DNA of 64,000 bases, taken from NCBI RefSeq assembly GCF_019977755.1, contig NZ_AP025145.1, positions 1,736,001-1,800,000 of the forward strand, read 5' to 3'. The notes below the pieces were generated by a model. That model made no database searches. It saw nothing but the letters and a program-made list of their open reading frames with translations, and was not told where the DNA came from. Each line of letters starts with the position of its first letter. Positions within the stretch are counted from its first letter, which is position 1. The position numbers and the translations under genes were made by a program. Source of the stretch: Vibrio penaeicida. GTDB taxonomy: Bacteria > Pseudomonadota > Gammaproteobacteria > Enterobacterales > Vibrionaceae. Positions 25,357 through 35,907 of this stretch are shown here, one piece after another.

Positions 25357-25786
25357 ATGATTGCTGTCATTTTGTCTGGTCACGGAGGGTTTGCTTCCGG
25401 TATTGCGCAAGCGATTCTTCAAATCATTGGTGACCAACCACAATTTAAATCTATCGATTTTCCAGAAGAAGCCACAACACCGCAACTTGAGGAAGCAATG
25501 CGCAAAGCCATTGAAGAAATAGACTCGGGTGACGGTATCATTTTTCTTACCGATCTCCTTGGTGGCACTCCGTTTCGCACCGCTTCACTGATTAGCCAAG
25601 AACGCAGTGACATAGAAGTCGTCACTGGCACGAATTTACAGATGGTAGCGGAAATGCTGCTCGATCGAGATGAGCTAAAACTCGCGGAGTTTCGAGACCA
25701 AGCTTTGGCATGCGCTCATCGTGGTATCACATCCCTCGCCGCAGAGATGGCGCAAAAAACCAACCAAACTACGGTGGCAGAAGAAG

Positions 25787-25797
<11 letters not shown>
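25357..25797 (+). CDS. agaF: PTS system N-acetylgalactosamine/galactosamine-specific IIA component
   Basis: 146 residues of the mannose-family IIA fold. MIAVILSGHGGFASGIA holds the phosphorylated histidine (His9); FLTDLLGGTPFRTAS and VVTGTNLQMVAEML are typical. It receives phosphate from HPr in the cytoplasm and gives it to IIB. The gap of 113 bases to the preceding PTS gene holds repeats and a hairpin. It overlaps agaA by 11 bases. Confidence 0.94.
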
Positions 25798-27876
<2,079 letters not shown>

Positions 27877-27949
27877 AAAAAGCGCTTTTTCATTCCAAGC
27901 CAGCGTCATCTCTTTTTTCACAACACCATCCCCCATTAGGTGTTTTACA

Positions 27950-27980
27950 AGGGGACCAAACTCTCGGTCCCCTATTTTTT
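27950..27980 (+). terminator. Rho-independent terminator of the aga operon
   Basis: GGGGACC (27951-27957) pairs with GGTCCCC (27966-27972) around an eight-base loop, extended by A:T, then TATTTTTT. Confidence 0.92.
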
Positions 27981-28214
27981 GATACAACAGTAATCACCCA
28001 ATCCGAGACGTTGCTAACATTTCTCCAGCTATAACGAAGAACAATACATAAATATCTGAGTTCCGATACTCAAAAACACTACTGGCGTCTTGAGCTTTTG
28101 TCGCTTTGCTTTCATATGTTCGTCACACCAATGCCTTAACTCACCTCTATGCTGTGCCCATAACTAATGCACACAAATCCATACCCAAAGAATTTTACCC
28201 AAGGAAACAAACCG
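27981..28214. other. Gap between aga terminator and phosphatase lipoprotein gene
   Basis: Presumably carries the promoter of the lipoprotein gene. I see no clear element apart from the ribosome binding site AAGGAAA at 28201-28207. Confidence 0.3.
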
Positions 28215-29882
28215 ATGCCTATAAGATACTGGCTCATGCTTGTCGCTGTACTTGCCTTAACAGCGTGTAAAGACAACAAAGAAATGTTCTTCGATTACGG
28301 TTCAGAATGGCGCTACATGGACAGCGGTATAGAACCATCACCTAAATGGAATCAGCCAAGTTATGACGACTCGGACTGGAAGAAAGGCGAAGGTATATTT
28401 TCTTATGGCTACGACCACCCAATTGATGGCAATACAGCGCTTACCAACTACAAAACAATGAGCTTTCCTGAGGCGACACCGAGTGCCTACTATTTCCGAA
28501 GAACCATCAAGGTAAACAACCTTTTAATACTGAAAGATGTGTACCTAAAAATGCGGGTGGATGACGCTGCCGTTATTTGGGTAAATGGCGTTGAGATCGC
28601 ACGTTCTCCTCTATTAAAACGCAATCAAACGCTCACCAATACCACCTCTCCGATGAAGTATTCAAAGTATGCTGAGGAAGCCGAAAACACATTTGTGCTG
28701 CCTTCCAAAGCTTTCGTTAAAGGCGAGAATATCATTGCTGTTGCGGTATATAATCAGGTCAACCATTCCACGAATGATGTTCAGTTCAATGCATCGCTAA
28801 ATAAAGAACTTAACTACAAAGGGGAACCAGACGGTCCTTACGTTACCCAACTTTCCAATGGATCAATTCGCATTGAAGCAGTGAGCCAGTCGGGGTTAAC
28901 CAGACGCACCTATGACCAAGTCCCGAGCAAAGGAATTAAGGTTGACCTACCTGGTGAGTTGGGCAGTTTTAACGTGCAGCTTAACGAAGGCGTTACACCA
29001 CCGCCTTACCAATACGATAAACCCACTCAGTTTTTTGTGACTTCCGATTTCGAAGGCAACATAGAGGCGCTCGTTTACATGCTGGTTCAGGCTGGCATTA
29101 TGGACAAGGAATACAATTGGACGTATGGCTCTGGGCACTTGTATCACTTAGGTGATCTGTTCGACCGAGGTGAATACGTAACTGAAAGCTTATGGCTTTT
29201 CTATCACCTTGAAAACCAAGCGCAGCGCGCTGGTGGCGACGTACATTTCATTTTGGGTAACCACGACCTAATGAACTTTTATGGCGATTTCCGCTATGTT
29301 CACCCTCGCTATTTTGAAAATGCCAGTTTGATGGGCAAAACCTTTCTAGAACTTCACGCCAAAGACACCGTGCTTGGTCAATGGCTGCGTTCAAAAAACA
29401 TTATGGAAATCGCGGGTGACACGCTGTTTGTTCACGCTGGTTTTAATAACGATCTTATCTCTGCGTTAAAAGACGGTCGCTTGTTATTGAAAGACATCAA
29501 TGCTTATGGGCGTGAACACATGGATGCGGGTTACATCCGATATGACGATCAAGGCAAGCCGATTAAAGACGCATATTACTTACCTTCACGACTCTACTGG
29601 GATCGCGCCGTGCCACGAGAGCAGTTATCGCAGGACCAACTAGAACAAGGACTTGCCGAATTTGGGGCGAAAGAAGTCATCATTGGGCATACTGTTTTTG
29701 AAAAGCCTTCTTATCTATACGATTACCATGTCATTGCCGCAGATGTGGATCATCAAACCAATTACAGCGTAGAAGGAAGAGTTCAAGGCTTGGAATACGA
29801 GAATGGAACCTACCACCATTTCATTGCGGATAAAGCGTCTGGCATTACTCGTAAGCCTGTGGAGCTTCTAGCACCGCGCTAA
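28215..29882 (+). CDS. Lipoprotein Shewanella-like protein phosphatase with N-terminal carbohydrate-binding-like domain
   Basis: 555 residues from the ATG at 28215 (AAGGAAA 7 bases upstream; a start at 28167 would put 16 extra residues before the signal). Signal peptide with lipobox LTAC, so probably lipid-anchored. Residues about 20-190 form a galactose-binding-like sandwich (WRYMDSG..., YYFRRTIKV, VWVNG-like VIWVNGVEIA). From about 270 the metallophosphatase shows VTSDFEGNIEALVYML, LYHLGDLFDRGEYV (GDxxDRG), FILGNHDLMNFYGDF, FVHAGFN and IIGHTVFEKP, as in PPP-type Shewanella-like phosphatases, suggesting Ser/Thr or Tyr phosphatase activity in the periplasm. The first Asp-x-Glu replaces the usual Asp-x-His. 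Confidence 0.85.
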   Translation: MPIRYWLMLVAVLALTACKDNKEMFFDYGSEWRYMDSGIEPSPKWNQPSYDDSDWKKGEGIFSYGYDHPIDGNTALTNYKTMSFPEATPSAYYFRRTIKVNNLLILKDVYLKMRVDDAAVIWVNGVEIARSPLLKRNQTLTNTTSPMKYSKYAEEAENTFVLPSKAFVKGENIIAVAVYNQVNHSTNDVQFNASLNKELNYKGEPDGPYVTQLSNGSIRIEAVSQSGLTRRTYDQVPSKGIKVDLPGELGSFNVQLNEGVTPPPYQYDKPTQFFVTSDFEGNIEALVYMLVQAGIMDKEYNWTYGSGHLYHLGDLFDRGEYVTESLWLFYHLENQAQRAGGDVHFILGNHDLMNFYGDFRYVHPRYFENASLMGKTFLELHAKDTVLGQWLRSKNIMEIAGDTLFVHAGFNNDLISALKDGRLLLKDINAYGREHMDAGYIRYDDQGKPIKDAYYLPSRLYWDRAVPREQLSQDQLEQGLAEFGAKEVIIGHTVFEKPSYLYDYHVIAADVDHQTNYSVEGRVQGLEYENGTYHHFIADKASGITRKPVELLAPR

Positions 29883-29932
29883 CCCCTTACTCTTACGCTA
29901 GTTTGCTTTAGGTAAGTACCTTTTTAATTCCG

Positions 29933-29982
29933 CCCCCTCTCCATCTGAGGGGGTATCATCTTGAGGGAGTATCATCTTGAGA
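29933..29982. other. Hairpin and short direct repeat between convergent genes
   Basis: CCCCCTC (29933-29939) pairs with GAGGGGG (29947-29953). It is followed by two copies of GTATCATCTTGAG spaced 17 bases apart, the second running into the 3' end of cobD. No T tract on either side; possible weak bidirectional terminator. Confidence 0.45.
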
Positions 29983-31033
29983 GATTGCTCCAAATATCTC
30001 TAAGCGTATCTTCCAACCTAAGCCACTGAGATTGCTCACGAGGTAAACCAAATCGTAAAGCATCGCCTTCATCGCATAATCTAACTAGGATTCCTCTTTC
30101 CGCAAGTTGCATATGCCGCTTTTCTGCTTCTGCGCATTTCACTGTATGGAAAAGTGTTTGTCCTTCAATCTCTTGGAAAAATACGCTGAGTAGCGTTCGC
30201 ATTTTTTTCCCATCGCTCATCAACTGTTCGCGGTTGTTCTTTTGCCATTTCTGGTCCAACAACGCTTGCTTCGCGACGTAACGAGTTGGTCCGGGAACGG
30301 TCCAAGGACCTAACCTAGACTGTACTTTTGCTAGCCAATCGGCAGATGCGAACAAAAAGCCCAGTCGCATGCCCGCCAACCCAAAAAACTTACCAACGGA
30401 ACGAAAAACAAAAAGATTGCTTGGTACCCCTTGTGGATAGAGCGTCAAGGCAGAGTGATCAGGCGTCATGTCCATAAACGCTTCATCCACCACTAAACAG
30501 CCGTGTTCGGGCAGAGCAGATAACCACGATTGAATAATACGTGGTGCAAACTTGATCCCTTGCGGATTGTTTGGGTTAATCACGAGTAAAACGTCGCAAT
30601 TGGCAATGGACTGCTCGTCTGGTTTGCCATCGTAAAAACTCAGTTCCGCAAACCCTTTAGCCACACATTGCTGCCACGCGTGCTGATGCTCCTTGTACCC
30701 CACCTTTGGCAGTAAGACTCGAAGCGCCTTAGTGCTAAACATCGGCAAAGTTGAAGCTTTGTCCAACACGCGGTGCTCGCATAGTAGAGATGGCAACAAC
30801 TGAATACCCGCTTGGCTGCCCGCGATAGGTAAAAGGTGTGGGGATTGATAATACCGCTGCGCGGCTTCGATAAGTCCATCCTCATCTTCCGGTAAGCGGT
30901 TCCACACGTTTGTCGGTATATCGCTTACAGGGTAAGTGTATGGGCTCACGCCAGTGGATAAGTCCAGCCAATCTTCGACGGGAATGTCAAAACGAGCAGA
31001 AAATTCCAATAATTTGCCGCCATGATGAATCAT
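29972..31033 (-). CDS. cobD: L-threonine-O-3-phosphate decarboxylase (cobalamin aminopropanol synthesis)
   Basis: 353 residues from the ATG at 31033, chosen because AGGAG lies 7-11 bases upstream and it forms an ATGA overlap with the preceding cbiB stop; a longer start would overlap cbiB by 100 bases. Fold type I PLP aminotransferase family: LDLSTGVSPYTYP, VINPNNPQG, LVVDEAFMDM, FRSVGKFFGLAGMRLGF (Lys of SVGKFFG binds PLP), LVRLCDEGDALRFGLP. Makes (R)-1-amino-2-propanol-phosphate, the linker of the cobalamin nucleotide loop. Confidence 0.92.
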   Translation of the reverse strand: MIHHGGKLLEFSARFDIPVEDWLDLSTGVSPYTYPVSDIPTNVWNRLPEDEDGLIEAAQRYYQSPHLLPIAGSQAGIQLLPSLLCEHRVLDKASTLPMFSTKALRVLLPKVGYKEHQHAWQQCVAKGFAELSFYDGKPDEQSIANCDVLLVINPNNPQGIKFAPRIIQSWLSALPEHGCLVVDEAFMDMTPDHSALTLYPQGVPSNLFVFRSVGKFFGLAGMRLGFLFASADWLAKVQSRLGPWTVPGPTRYVAKQALLDQKWQKNNREQLMSDGKKMRTLLSVFFQEIEGQTLFHTVKCAEAEKRHMQLAERGILVRLCDEGDALRFGLPREQSQWLRLEDTLRDIWSNLSR

Positions 31034-32022
31034 AAGTTGGCTCCTGAAAGCAGCGTGTTCCAATCCAGCATTACAAGGCCGAGCAGTATGAGCGCGCCAC
31101 ACCACAATAGGCTGGTTCGCACGACCAGTCGACAAGCTCTTGGGATGTCTTCTGGCTTCGCGAGCTCCCCAGATCCCATGTGAATTTTATTATGCATTTT
31201 TCCATGATACATCGCAGGACCACCGATTCTGATGTTAAGTGAACCCGCGCCCGACGTCATGACTGGACCGCCATTAGGGCTAGAACAAGCTTGAGCTTGT
31301 GCTTTCCAGCATTCCATAGCCTGCTTGGTGTTACCAAGGATCGCATAACTGACAGCGGTAGCTTTTGCAGGTAGATACCCCATAACGTCGTCCGCTTTGG
31401 CGGCGATAAACCCAAAGCTATTAAATCGATCGTTTTTGTACCCCCACATAGCATCCAGGGTGTTGGTTAGCCTGAATAAAACAGCGCCCGGAGCGCCAAG
31501 CAATACAAACCAGAAAAGCGTGCCAAAAACCGCATCGTTCCCATTTTCTAGTACCGATTCTATGGCTGCGGATGTGATTTGATACTCGGACATCTGCTCG
31601 GTTTCTCGGCTTACTATCCAACCAACTTTCTCTCTTGCTTCGGCAAGATCCCCCGCCTGCAAAGGCTGATGAATCCAACTTGCATGTTCAAGTAAACTCT
31701 TCTGACCGATACAAAGGTAGAGAATCACCGCTTGAAAGAAAAACCCCCATAACGAAGAAGATCCACTCACCCAAGAAGCAACCCAAAAAACACCGCCAAC
31801 AAAGGGGAAGATAACCAACAACCAAGCCACTGATCCTTTGATTTTGCTTTTCAAAGTATCTCTTGAGGCTGGAGTATTTATCTTTTCTTCAAGCCAATAA
31901 ACGACGTTGCCAAAACCTATTAGGGGATGCCATTTTTTAGGCTCTCCGAACAAGGCATCCAGCACCAGTGCACCGCATATCGCTATAGCCGACATAAATA
32001 CGCTGTTTACCCACCAATCCAT
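31030..32022 (-). CDS. cbiB: Adenosylcobinamide-phosphate synthase
   Basis: 330 residues, integral membrane protein with about five helices. DALFGEPKKWHPLIGFG near the N-terminus, ALRLTNTLDAMWGYK-like stretch (RLTNTLDAMWGYKN) and NGGPVMTSGAGSLNIRIGG are hallmarks of CbiB/CobD-synthase proteins. Attaches aminopropanol(-phosphate) to adenosylcobyrate. It is between cobC and cobD on the same strand, overlapping cobD by 4 bases and adjacent to cobC without gap. Other cob genes are not in the window. Confidence 0.93.
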   Translation of the reverse strand: MDWWVNSVFMSAIAICGALVLDALFGEPKKWHPLIGFGNVVYWLEEKINTPASRDTLKSKIKGSVAWLLVIFPFVGGVFWVASWVSGSSSLWGFFFQAVILYLCIGQKSLLEHASWIHQPLQAGDLAEAREKVGWIVSRETEQMSEYQITSAAIESVLENGNDAVFGTLFWFVLLGAPGAVLFRLTNTLDAMWGYKNDRFNSFGFIAAKADDVMGYLPAKATAVSYAILGNTKQAMECWKAQAQACSSPNGGPVMTSGAGSLNIRIGGPAMYHGKMHNKIHMGSGELAKPEDIPRACRLVVRTSLLWCGALILLGLVMLDWNTLLSGANL

Positions 32023-32562
32023 TTAAGAAGCCTTTTTCCCTGATTCCAACTTTCCGACAACAATGTCGCCATTTTGGGGTAGCGAGAACTCCGCACCGCC
32101 GATAAACAATTGTTGCCAAGTACGAATCCACTCTCCATGCCCAACCACAATCACAGGTTGATCCGATTGTTGCCGAGTCACAGCGTAGATAAACGCTCGT
32201 ATTCTGGAGTGGTAATGCTCAATAGTTTCAGGCATCTTCTTGTTTTTCCGAACGAAATCAGCCCCTAACGGTTTGCCTTCTAATTCTCCAAACGCCCTTT
32301 CCCTCAATCGTTTATCAACTACAAGGTATCCTCCCAATTCATTGGCCAATATTCTGGCGGATGATAGAGAACGACCTAAATCGCTGGTGTAGATAGGAAA
32401 GAGATTATTAGACTGATATTTAAAGACTTTTCGTGCTGAATGGCGGATCTGCTGGATTCCTTTTTGGGTCAAGCGGCTGTCGCGCCACCCTTGCAAAATG
32501 CCCGCTCGATTCCATTCTGTCTCTCCATGTCGAACTAGCACTATGGACCGTGTAAATTGCAT
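32023..32562 (-). CDS. cobC: Histidine phosphatase, probable alpha-ribazole phosphatase
   Basis: 179 residues of the phosphoglycerate-mutase-like family: IVLVRHGETEWNRAGILQGWRDSRLT holds the RHG catalytic histidine (given here as RHGETEWN), and VVGHGEWIRTW holds the second. ERAFGELEG is also typical. Position directly before cbiB and cobD makes CobC (dephosphorylating alpha-ribazole-5'-phosphate or cobalamin-5'-phosphate) the best call, though the family is promiscuous. No cobalamin riboswitch is visible upstream. Confidence 0.8.
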   Translation of the reverse strand: MQFTRSIVLVRHGETEWNRAGILQGWRDSRLTQKGIQQIRHSARKVFKYQSNNLFPIYTSDLGRSLSSARILANELGGYLVVDKRLRERAFGELEGKPLGADFVRKNKKMPETIEHYHSRIRAFIYAVTRQQSDQPVIVVGHGEWIRTWQQLFIGGAEFSLPQNGDIVVGKLESGKKAS

Positions 32563-32597
32563 ATAAGAAAAAGCCTTAAAACAAAGGGATAAAAGAA

Positions 32598-32610
32598 TTT
32601 ACAGTGTAAA
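32598..32610. promoter_or_regulatory. 13-bp perfect palindrome upstream of cobC
   Basis: TTTACAGTGTAAA lies 36 bases before the cobC start, in the 60-base gap after the ArsR-type regulator gene. It may be an operator. Confidence 0.45.
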
Positions 32611-32622
32611 ATTTCAAGTGAT

Positions 32623-33306
32623 TTATTCTGGATGAATTTGATATTTCTGGTGGAAAAGACGCAAACCTCTCTGGGTAAATTCAATCGCTCTTGAATCCAT
32701 ATCACGCAAAGCCCATTTTTTTGACAATGCATCATCCAAAATCCATTGCCCTAGGCGCCCTGCAAGATGGTTGCGCCTTTCACTCCAATCTAAGCAGGCT
32801 TTGCAAAGAGGGCGTTTACTTTTCTTCTGCTCAGCCCCATCAAACCCGATGCTTTGGAAGTAGTGCAAGCCTTCATCTGTTAGCGTTGCGTCGTCTACAT
32901 TGTCGGAAACCCACCCCTTTGACACCAAATGATCAAACAGCGATACCCCTAACTCCCCTGCTAGGTGGTCGTAACATACTCGCGATCGTCGAAGCCTTTC
33001 GTTTTCAGGTCCCGTTTTGATGCCTAGCGAAGACAGTGAAACTGAAATATTAAGTAATGATTCCAGTAGCGCCGCAATGTTTTGATTTTTAAGCTGAAAG
33101 TATTTGTGACGACCTTGTTTTCGGACCGTAAGCATGTCGCCTTCCACCAGCTTCTGTAAATGGCTGCTCGCCGTTTGTGCGGTGATATCGGCTTCGAGGG
33201 CAAGCTCGGTTGCGGTAAGTGCTTTTCCACCCATCAATGCCATTAGCATTCTTGATCGAGTTTTGTCTGCGATGAGTCCTGCCACATGGGCAATGTCTGG
33301 TTCCAT
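32623..33306 (-). CDS. ArsR-family winged-helix transcriptional regulator
   Basis: 227 residues from the ATG at 33306, preferred over one ten codons earlier because AAGGAC lies upstream and the palindromic operator candidate overlaps the earlier start. The HTH spans about 10-75 (LIADKTRSRMLMALMGGKAL, TATELALEADITAQTASSHLQKL). The long C-terminal half carries CKACLDWSERRNHLAGRLG, a conserved Cys-x-x-Cys element of ArsR/YdfF-like proteins with an extra domain. It is divergent from the NIPSNAP/ABM pair and likely represses both itself and them. Ligand unknown. Confidence 0.83.
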   Translation of the reverse strand: MEPDIAHVAGLIADKTRSRMLMALMGGKALTATELALEADITAQTASSHLQKLVEGDMLTVRKQGRHKYFQLKNQNIAALLESLLNISVSLSSLGIKTGPENERLRRSRVCYDHLAGELGVSLFDHLVSKGWVSDNVDDATLTDEGLHYFQSIGFDGAEQKKSKRPLCKACLDWSERRNHLAGRLGQWILDDALSKKWALRDMDSRAIEFTQRGLRLFHQKYQIHPE

Positions 33307-33324
33307 GAGAATAAGTCCTTTCAG

Positions 33325-33340
33325 TTCGATGCTCATCGAA
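33325..33340. promoter_or_regulatory. Palindromic operator candidate between the ArsR-type regulator and NIPSNAP gene
   Basis: TTCGATG-CT-CATCGAA is a perfect inverted repeat with a two-base centre, located 19 to 34 bases before the regulator's ATG and 57 before the divergent gene's ATG. This is where an autoregulating ArsR dimer would be expected to bind. Confidence 0.65.
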
Positions 33341-33396
33341 GCATGCGTTTTCTCGGGCTCGTAGACTGTAGCAAAAGTAGTAAGGAGACAACAACC

Positions 33397-33744
33397 ATGA
33401 CCATCACTTGTTTTATTGAATACCGAATCGACCCATTCAAAGTAAGCCTATTTGAACAGTATGCTGAAAATTGGAGCAAGATTATTCCAGAATGTGGCGG
33501 CGATCTATTGGGGTATTTTGTGCCTCACGAAGGTACTAACTATTGTGCCTACGGGCTCATTAGTTTCCCTTCTTTAACCGAGTATGAGGTGTATAGAAAA
33601 AGGTTAAAAGAGTCGGAATCGGGGCAATCTAATTTCTCATTTGCTAAAGACCAACGCTTTATCATTGAGGAAAAAAGAACGTTCCTTAAAGTTGTGTCGT
33701 CCACCTACAAACAAGCCCCTCGCTCTTTGGAAAGTATTGTATGA
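33397..33744 (+). CDS. NIPSNAP-family small protein
   Basis: 115 residues from the ATG at 33397 (TAAGGAG just upstream). MTITCFIEYRIDPFKVSLFE, GYFVPHEGTNYCAYGLISF and FLKVV fit the NIPSNAP/dimeric alpha-beta barrel fold. Reaction unknown. Its stop overlaps the next start (ATGA), so it is made together with the ABM protein. Regulated, by inference, by the divergent ArsR protein. Confidence 0.8.
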   Translation: MTITCFIEYRIDPFKVSLFEQYAENWSKIIPECGGDLLGYFVPHEGTNYCAYGLISFPSLTEYEVYRKRLKESESGQSNFSFAKDQRFIIEEKRTFLKVVSSTYKQAPRSLESIV

Positions 33745-34067
33745 TTGCCGTGATATTTGAAGTCGAACCCAAAGCGTCGGGCAAGGAAGCGTATTTCGAT
33801 ATCGCGGGGCAACTGAAAGAAGATCTGAACCAGATAGAAGGGTTTATTTCCGTTGAGCGGTTTCAAAGCCTAGTGACACCCAATAAGTTTTTGTCGCTTT
33901 CATTTTGGCAGGATGAAGCCGCTGTAAAGCGTTGGCGAACCTTGGCAACACACCGCGTTGCGCAAGATAAAGGCAGAAAAGAGTTGTTTACCCAATACCG
34001 CCTAAGGGTTGCACATGTGGTCAGAGATTACGGGCTGGAAGAACGGGCGCAAGTGCCATTGGACTGA
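33741..34067 (+). CDS. ABM-domain (antibiotic biosynthesis monooxygenase-like) protein
   Basis: 108 residues, a single ABM ferredoxin-like domain: MIAVIFEVEPKASGKEAYFD, FISVERFQSL, LSLSFWQDEAAVKRWR and HRVAQDKGRKELF, which match the YgiN/heme-oxygenase-like superfamily pattern. Such proteins oxidise quinones or heme, or act as small stress enzymes. Coupled to the NIPSNAP gene by a 4-base overlap. Confidence 0.83.
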   Translation: MIAVIFEVEPKASGKEAYFDIAGQLKEDLNQIEGFISVERFQSLVTPNKFLSLSFWQDEAAVKRWRTLATHRVAQDKGRKELFTQYRLRVAHVVRDYGLEERAQVPLD

Positions 34068-34095
34068 CAGTAAATCTGTTTTGGTTGACGCTAAA

Positions 34096-34797
34096 TTAAC
34101 GCCTGACAAAACCTTTACCAATTTTTCGGTATAAGGTTGCGCCATTATCTGAGCGCAGAATTACGCGGCTGTGTGGTTTGAATCTAACCCAAGAGTGTGC
34201 GGTAAAGGTTTCGTCATTGATTTGAAGATCGCCGTCCAATACAAAATATTCAGCGACCTCATCAACAACGTCTTCGACGAGTCGACTACCCGTTGTCAAG
34301 CGAATTAACTGGGTGTCTTCATACTCCGATTTCCAGAGTTGCAATGACGCAATACCACTTGCATTGATCTGCCAATCTGCGGCATTGGTATCCAAAATGA
34401 ACGACTCGTGATTTTCTGAATCTGGCATTTGTGCCAGCTTTACAAAGATTTCACATCCCTCTTTCGAATGCGGTCGATGAGTTGAGCTTACGGGATTTCG
34501 AACGTAAACACCTTTTGGATAGTCGCCGTTTTCATCAGAAAAAACGCCATTTAAAGTAATAAATTCCTCGCCACCTGCATGGACGTGTGATTCAAAATAA
34601 CTTTCTGGCTGATACCGAACAACAGAGGTCGCTCTGCGAACCACTTCTCCCCCCAGTCTTTCAAACATAATACGCTCAACACCAACCATAGGCGTTGCGG
34701 CATACGTTTGTTCTTCTGCCGCTAAACGGACGGTTTCATCAAATTCCACATTAAATTCTAAATGTGGTTGAGCAGCGGTTTCGGGTCTATTTTTCAT
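34096..34797 (-). CDS. ChrR-like double cupin-domain protein
   Basis: 233 residues with two cupin regions: SYFESHVHAGGEEFITLNGVF (His, His, Glu metal ligands) with RPHSKEG (second His), and in the C-terminal half YFVLDGDLQINDE ... WVRFKPHSR. This matches the ChrR-type anti-sigma cupin group, but there is no N-terminal sigma-binding zinc domain and no sigma factor adjacent. May be a metal-dependent small-molecule enzyme or sensor. Ribosome binding site GGAAGG before ATG. Confidence 0.75.
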   Translation of the reverse strand: MKNRPETAAQPHLEFNVEFDETVRLAAEEQTYAATPMVGVERIMFERLGGEVVRRATSVVRYQPESYFESHVHAGGEEFITLNGVFSDENGDYPKGVYVRNPVSSTHRPHSKEGCEIFVKLAQMPDSENHESFILDTNAADWQINASGIASLQLWKSEYEDTQLIRLTTGSRLVEDVVDEVAEYFVLDGDLQINDETFTAHSWVRFKPHSRVILRSDNGATLYRKIGKGFVRR

Positions 34798-34895
34798 CTT
34801 TCTGCCTTCCGTTAATTTATGTTTTCAATATAAGGAATGAGCGCAAAAGGGACGAACCATTAATTCTTCACAGCCAGTATAGATTTTCTTTACCG

Positions 34896-35855
34896 CTATT
34901 TAATCTCTTCTGCGTGTTTGCGAAGCCACGCTAAAAATTGAACCACTTTCTTAGGGACATTTTCACGAACATTGACCGCATAGTATTGCTGTTTACACAC
35001 CACACCACCATCGCCAAAAGGCGCTATCAAGGCTCCATTCGTGAGGAGATCATTAACCAAGTGTTTCCTGCCCATCGCGACACCGGAATGATTCACTGCC
35101 GCCAACACGGCAAGATCAGAGCGGTCAAAAGACATACCCGAATATCTACCGTTTTTAAGATTAATACCGTTGGCATTCGCCCATTCATCCCACTCGCTTC
35201 TACCCGAATCGGTATCCCACGCTTGATCGTCATGGAGCAGCGTGACTTGATCCAAGAATTGAGGCTTTTCGAGCAAATCGTATTGCTCGGCATATTGAGG
35301 TGAACATACGGGAAAAACGGATTCAGACAGAATCTCTGTGCATTGTAGAGACGTGTTTTTCTTATCATCAAAATAGATGGCGACATCAATGCCGTACCCT
35401 TGAAGCTGGATATTTTCGTTCCCAGTGAGAAGCTTTAGTTCTATTAATGGAAATTGTTGTTTGAAGTCTGCTAGCTTCGGAACAAGCCAACACTGAGCGA
35501 AAGAGGGGCGCGAATACACGGTTAGCGTACCCGATACATCACCGTTTTTTATGTCTAAGACATCTTGATTTAAGGCGAATAAAGTTTTGCGCACTGACTG
35601 GTACATGCGCTCACCTTCATCTGTTAGAGAGACTTTTCGGCTGGCTCGATGAAACAGCGCAATGCCCAGCTCGTCTTCGAGTTTAGACATTTTATGCGAA
35701 ACGGCACTAGGCGTAATGGAGAGTTCTTCGGCTGCTAAAGAAAAAGAGCAATGCCTCGCCGCGGCTTCAAAAGTATGCAGCTTAGATAACTGCATACTAC
35801 TCAGGGTTTGTTGTTTTGAGAATCGATCCTGCTTGGTGTACACGTCTCTCTCCAT
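34896..35855 (-). CDS. dsdC: LysR-family regulator of D-serine catabolism
   Basis: 319 residues. N-terminal HTH: MQLSKLHTFEAAARHCSFSL, AAEELSITPSAVSHKMSKLE, ELGIALFHRASRKVSLTDEG; effector domain with GTLTVYSRPSFAQCWLVPKL, LTGNENIQLQGYGIDVAIY and FDRSDLAVLAAVNHSGVAMG. These match E. coli DsdC closely. In E. coli DsdC activates dsdXA in response to D-serine; here the dsdA-like gene is 3 kb away. Starts: ATG at 35855 as given, or GTG four codons in (preceded by GGAGAG). Confidence 0.9.
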   Translation of the reverse strand: MERDVYTKQDRFSKQQTLSSMQLSKLHTFEAAARHCSFSLAAEELSITPSAVSHKMSKLEDELGIALFHRASRKVSLTDEGERMYQSVRKTLFALNQDVLDIKNGDVSGTLTVYSRPSFAQCWLVPKLADFKQQFPLIELKLLTGNENIQLQGYGIDVAIYFDDKKNTSLQCTEILSESVFPVCSPQYAEQYDLLEKPQFLDQVTLLHDDQAWDTDSGRSEWDEWANANGINLKNGRYSGMSFDRSDLAVLAAVNHSGVAMGRKHLVNDLLTNGALIAPFGDGGVVCKQQYYAVNVRENVPKKVVQFLAWLRKHAEEIK

Positions 35856-35907
35856 GAATCTGTATTTACTGAATCATGAAGCTAGCACAAGTCGACTCTC
35901 GATGGGA

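Noticed and set aside
29972..33306. Cobalamin riboswitch for the cob genes
   Set aside because: The gap upstream of cobC is only 60 bases and lacks room and conserved elements for a riboswitch; none was recognised in the flanking gaps either.
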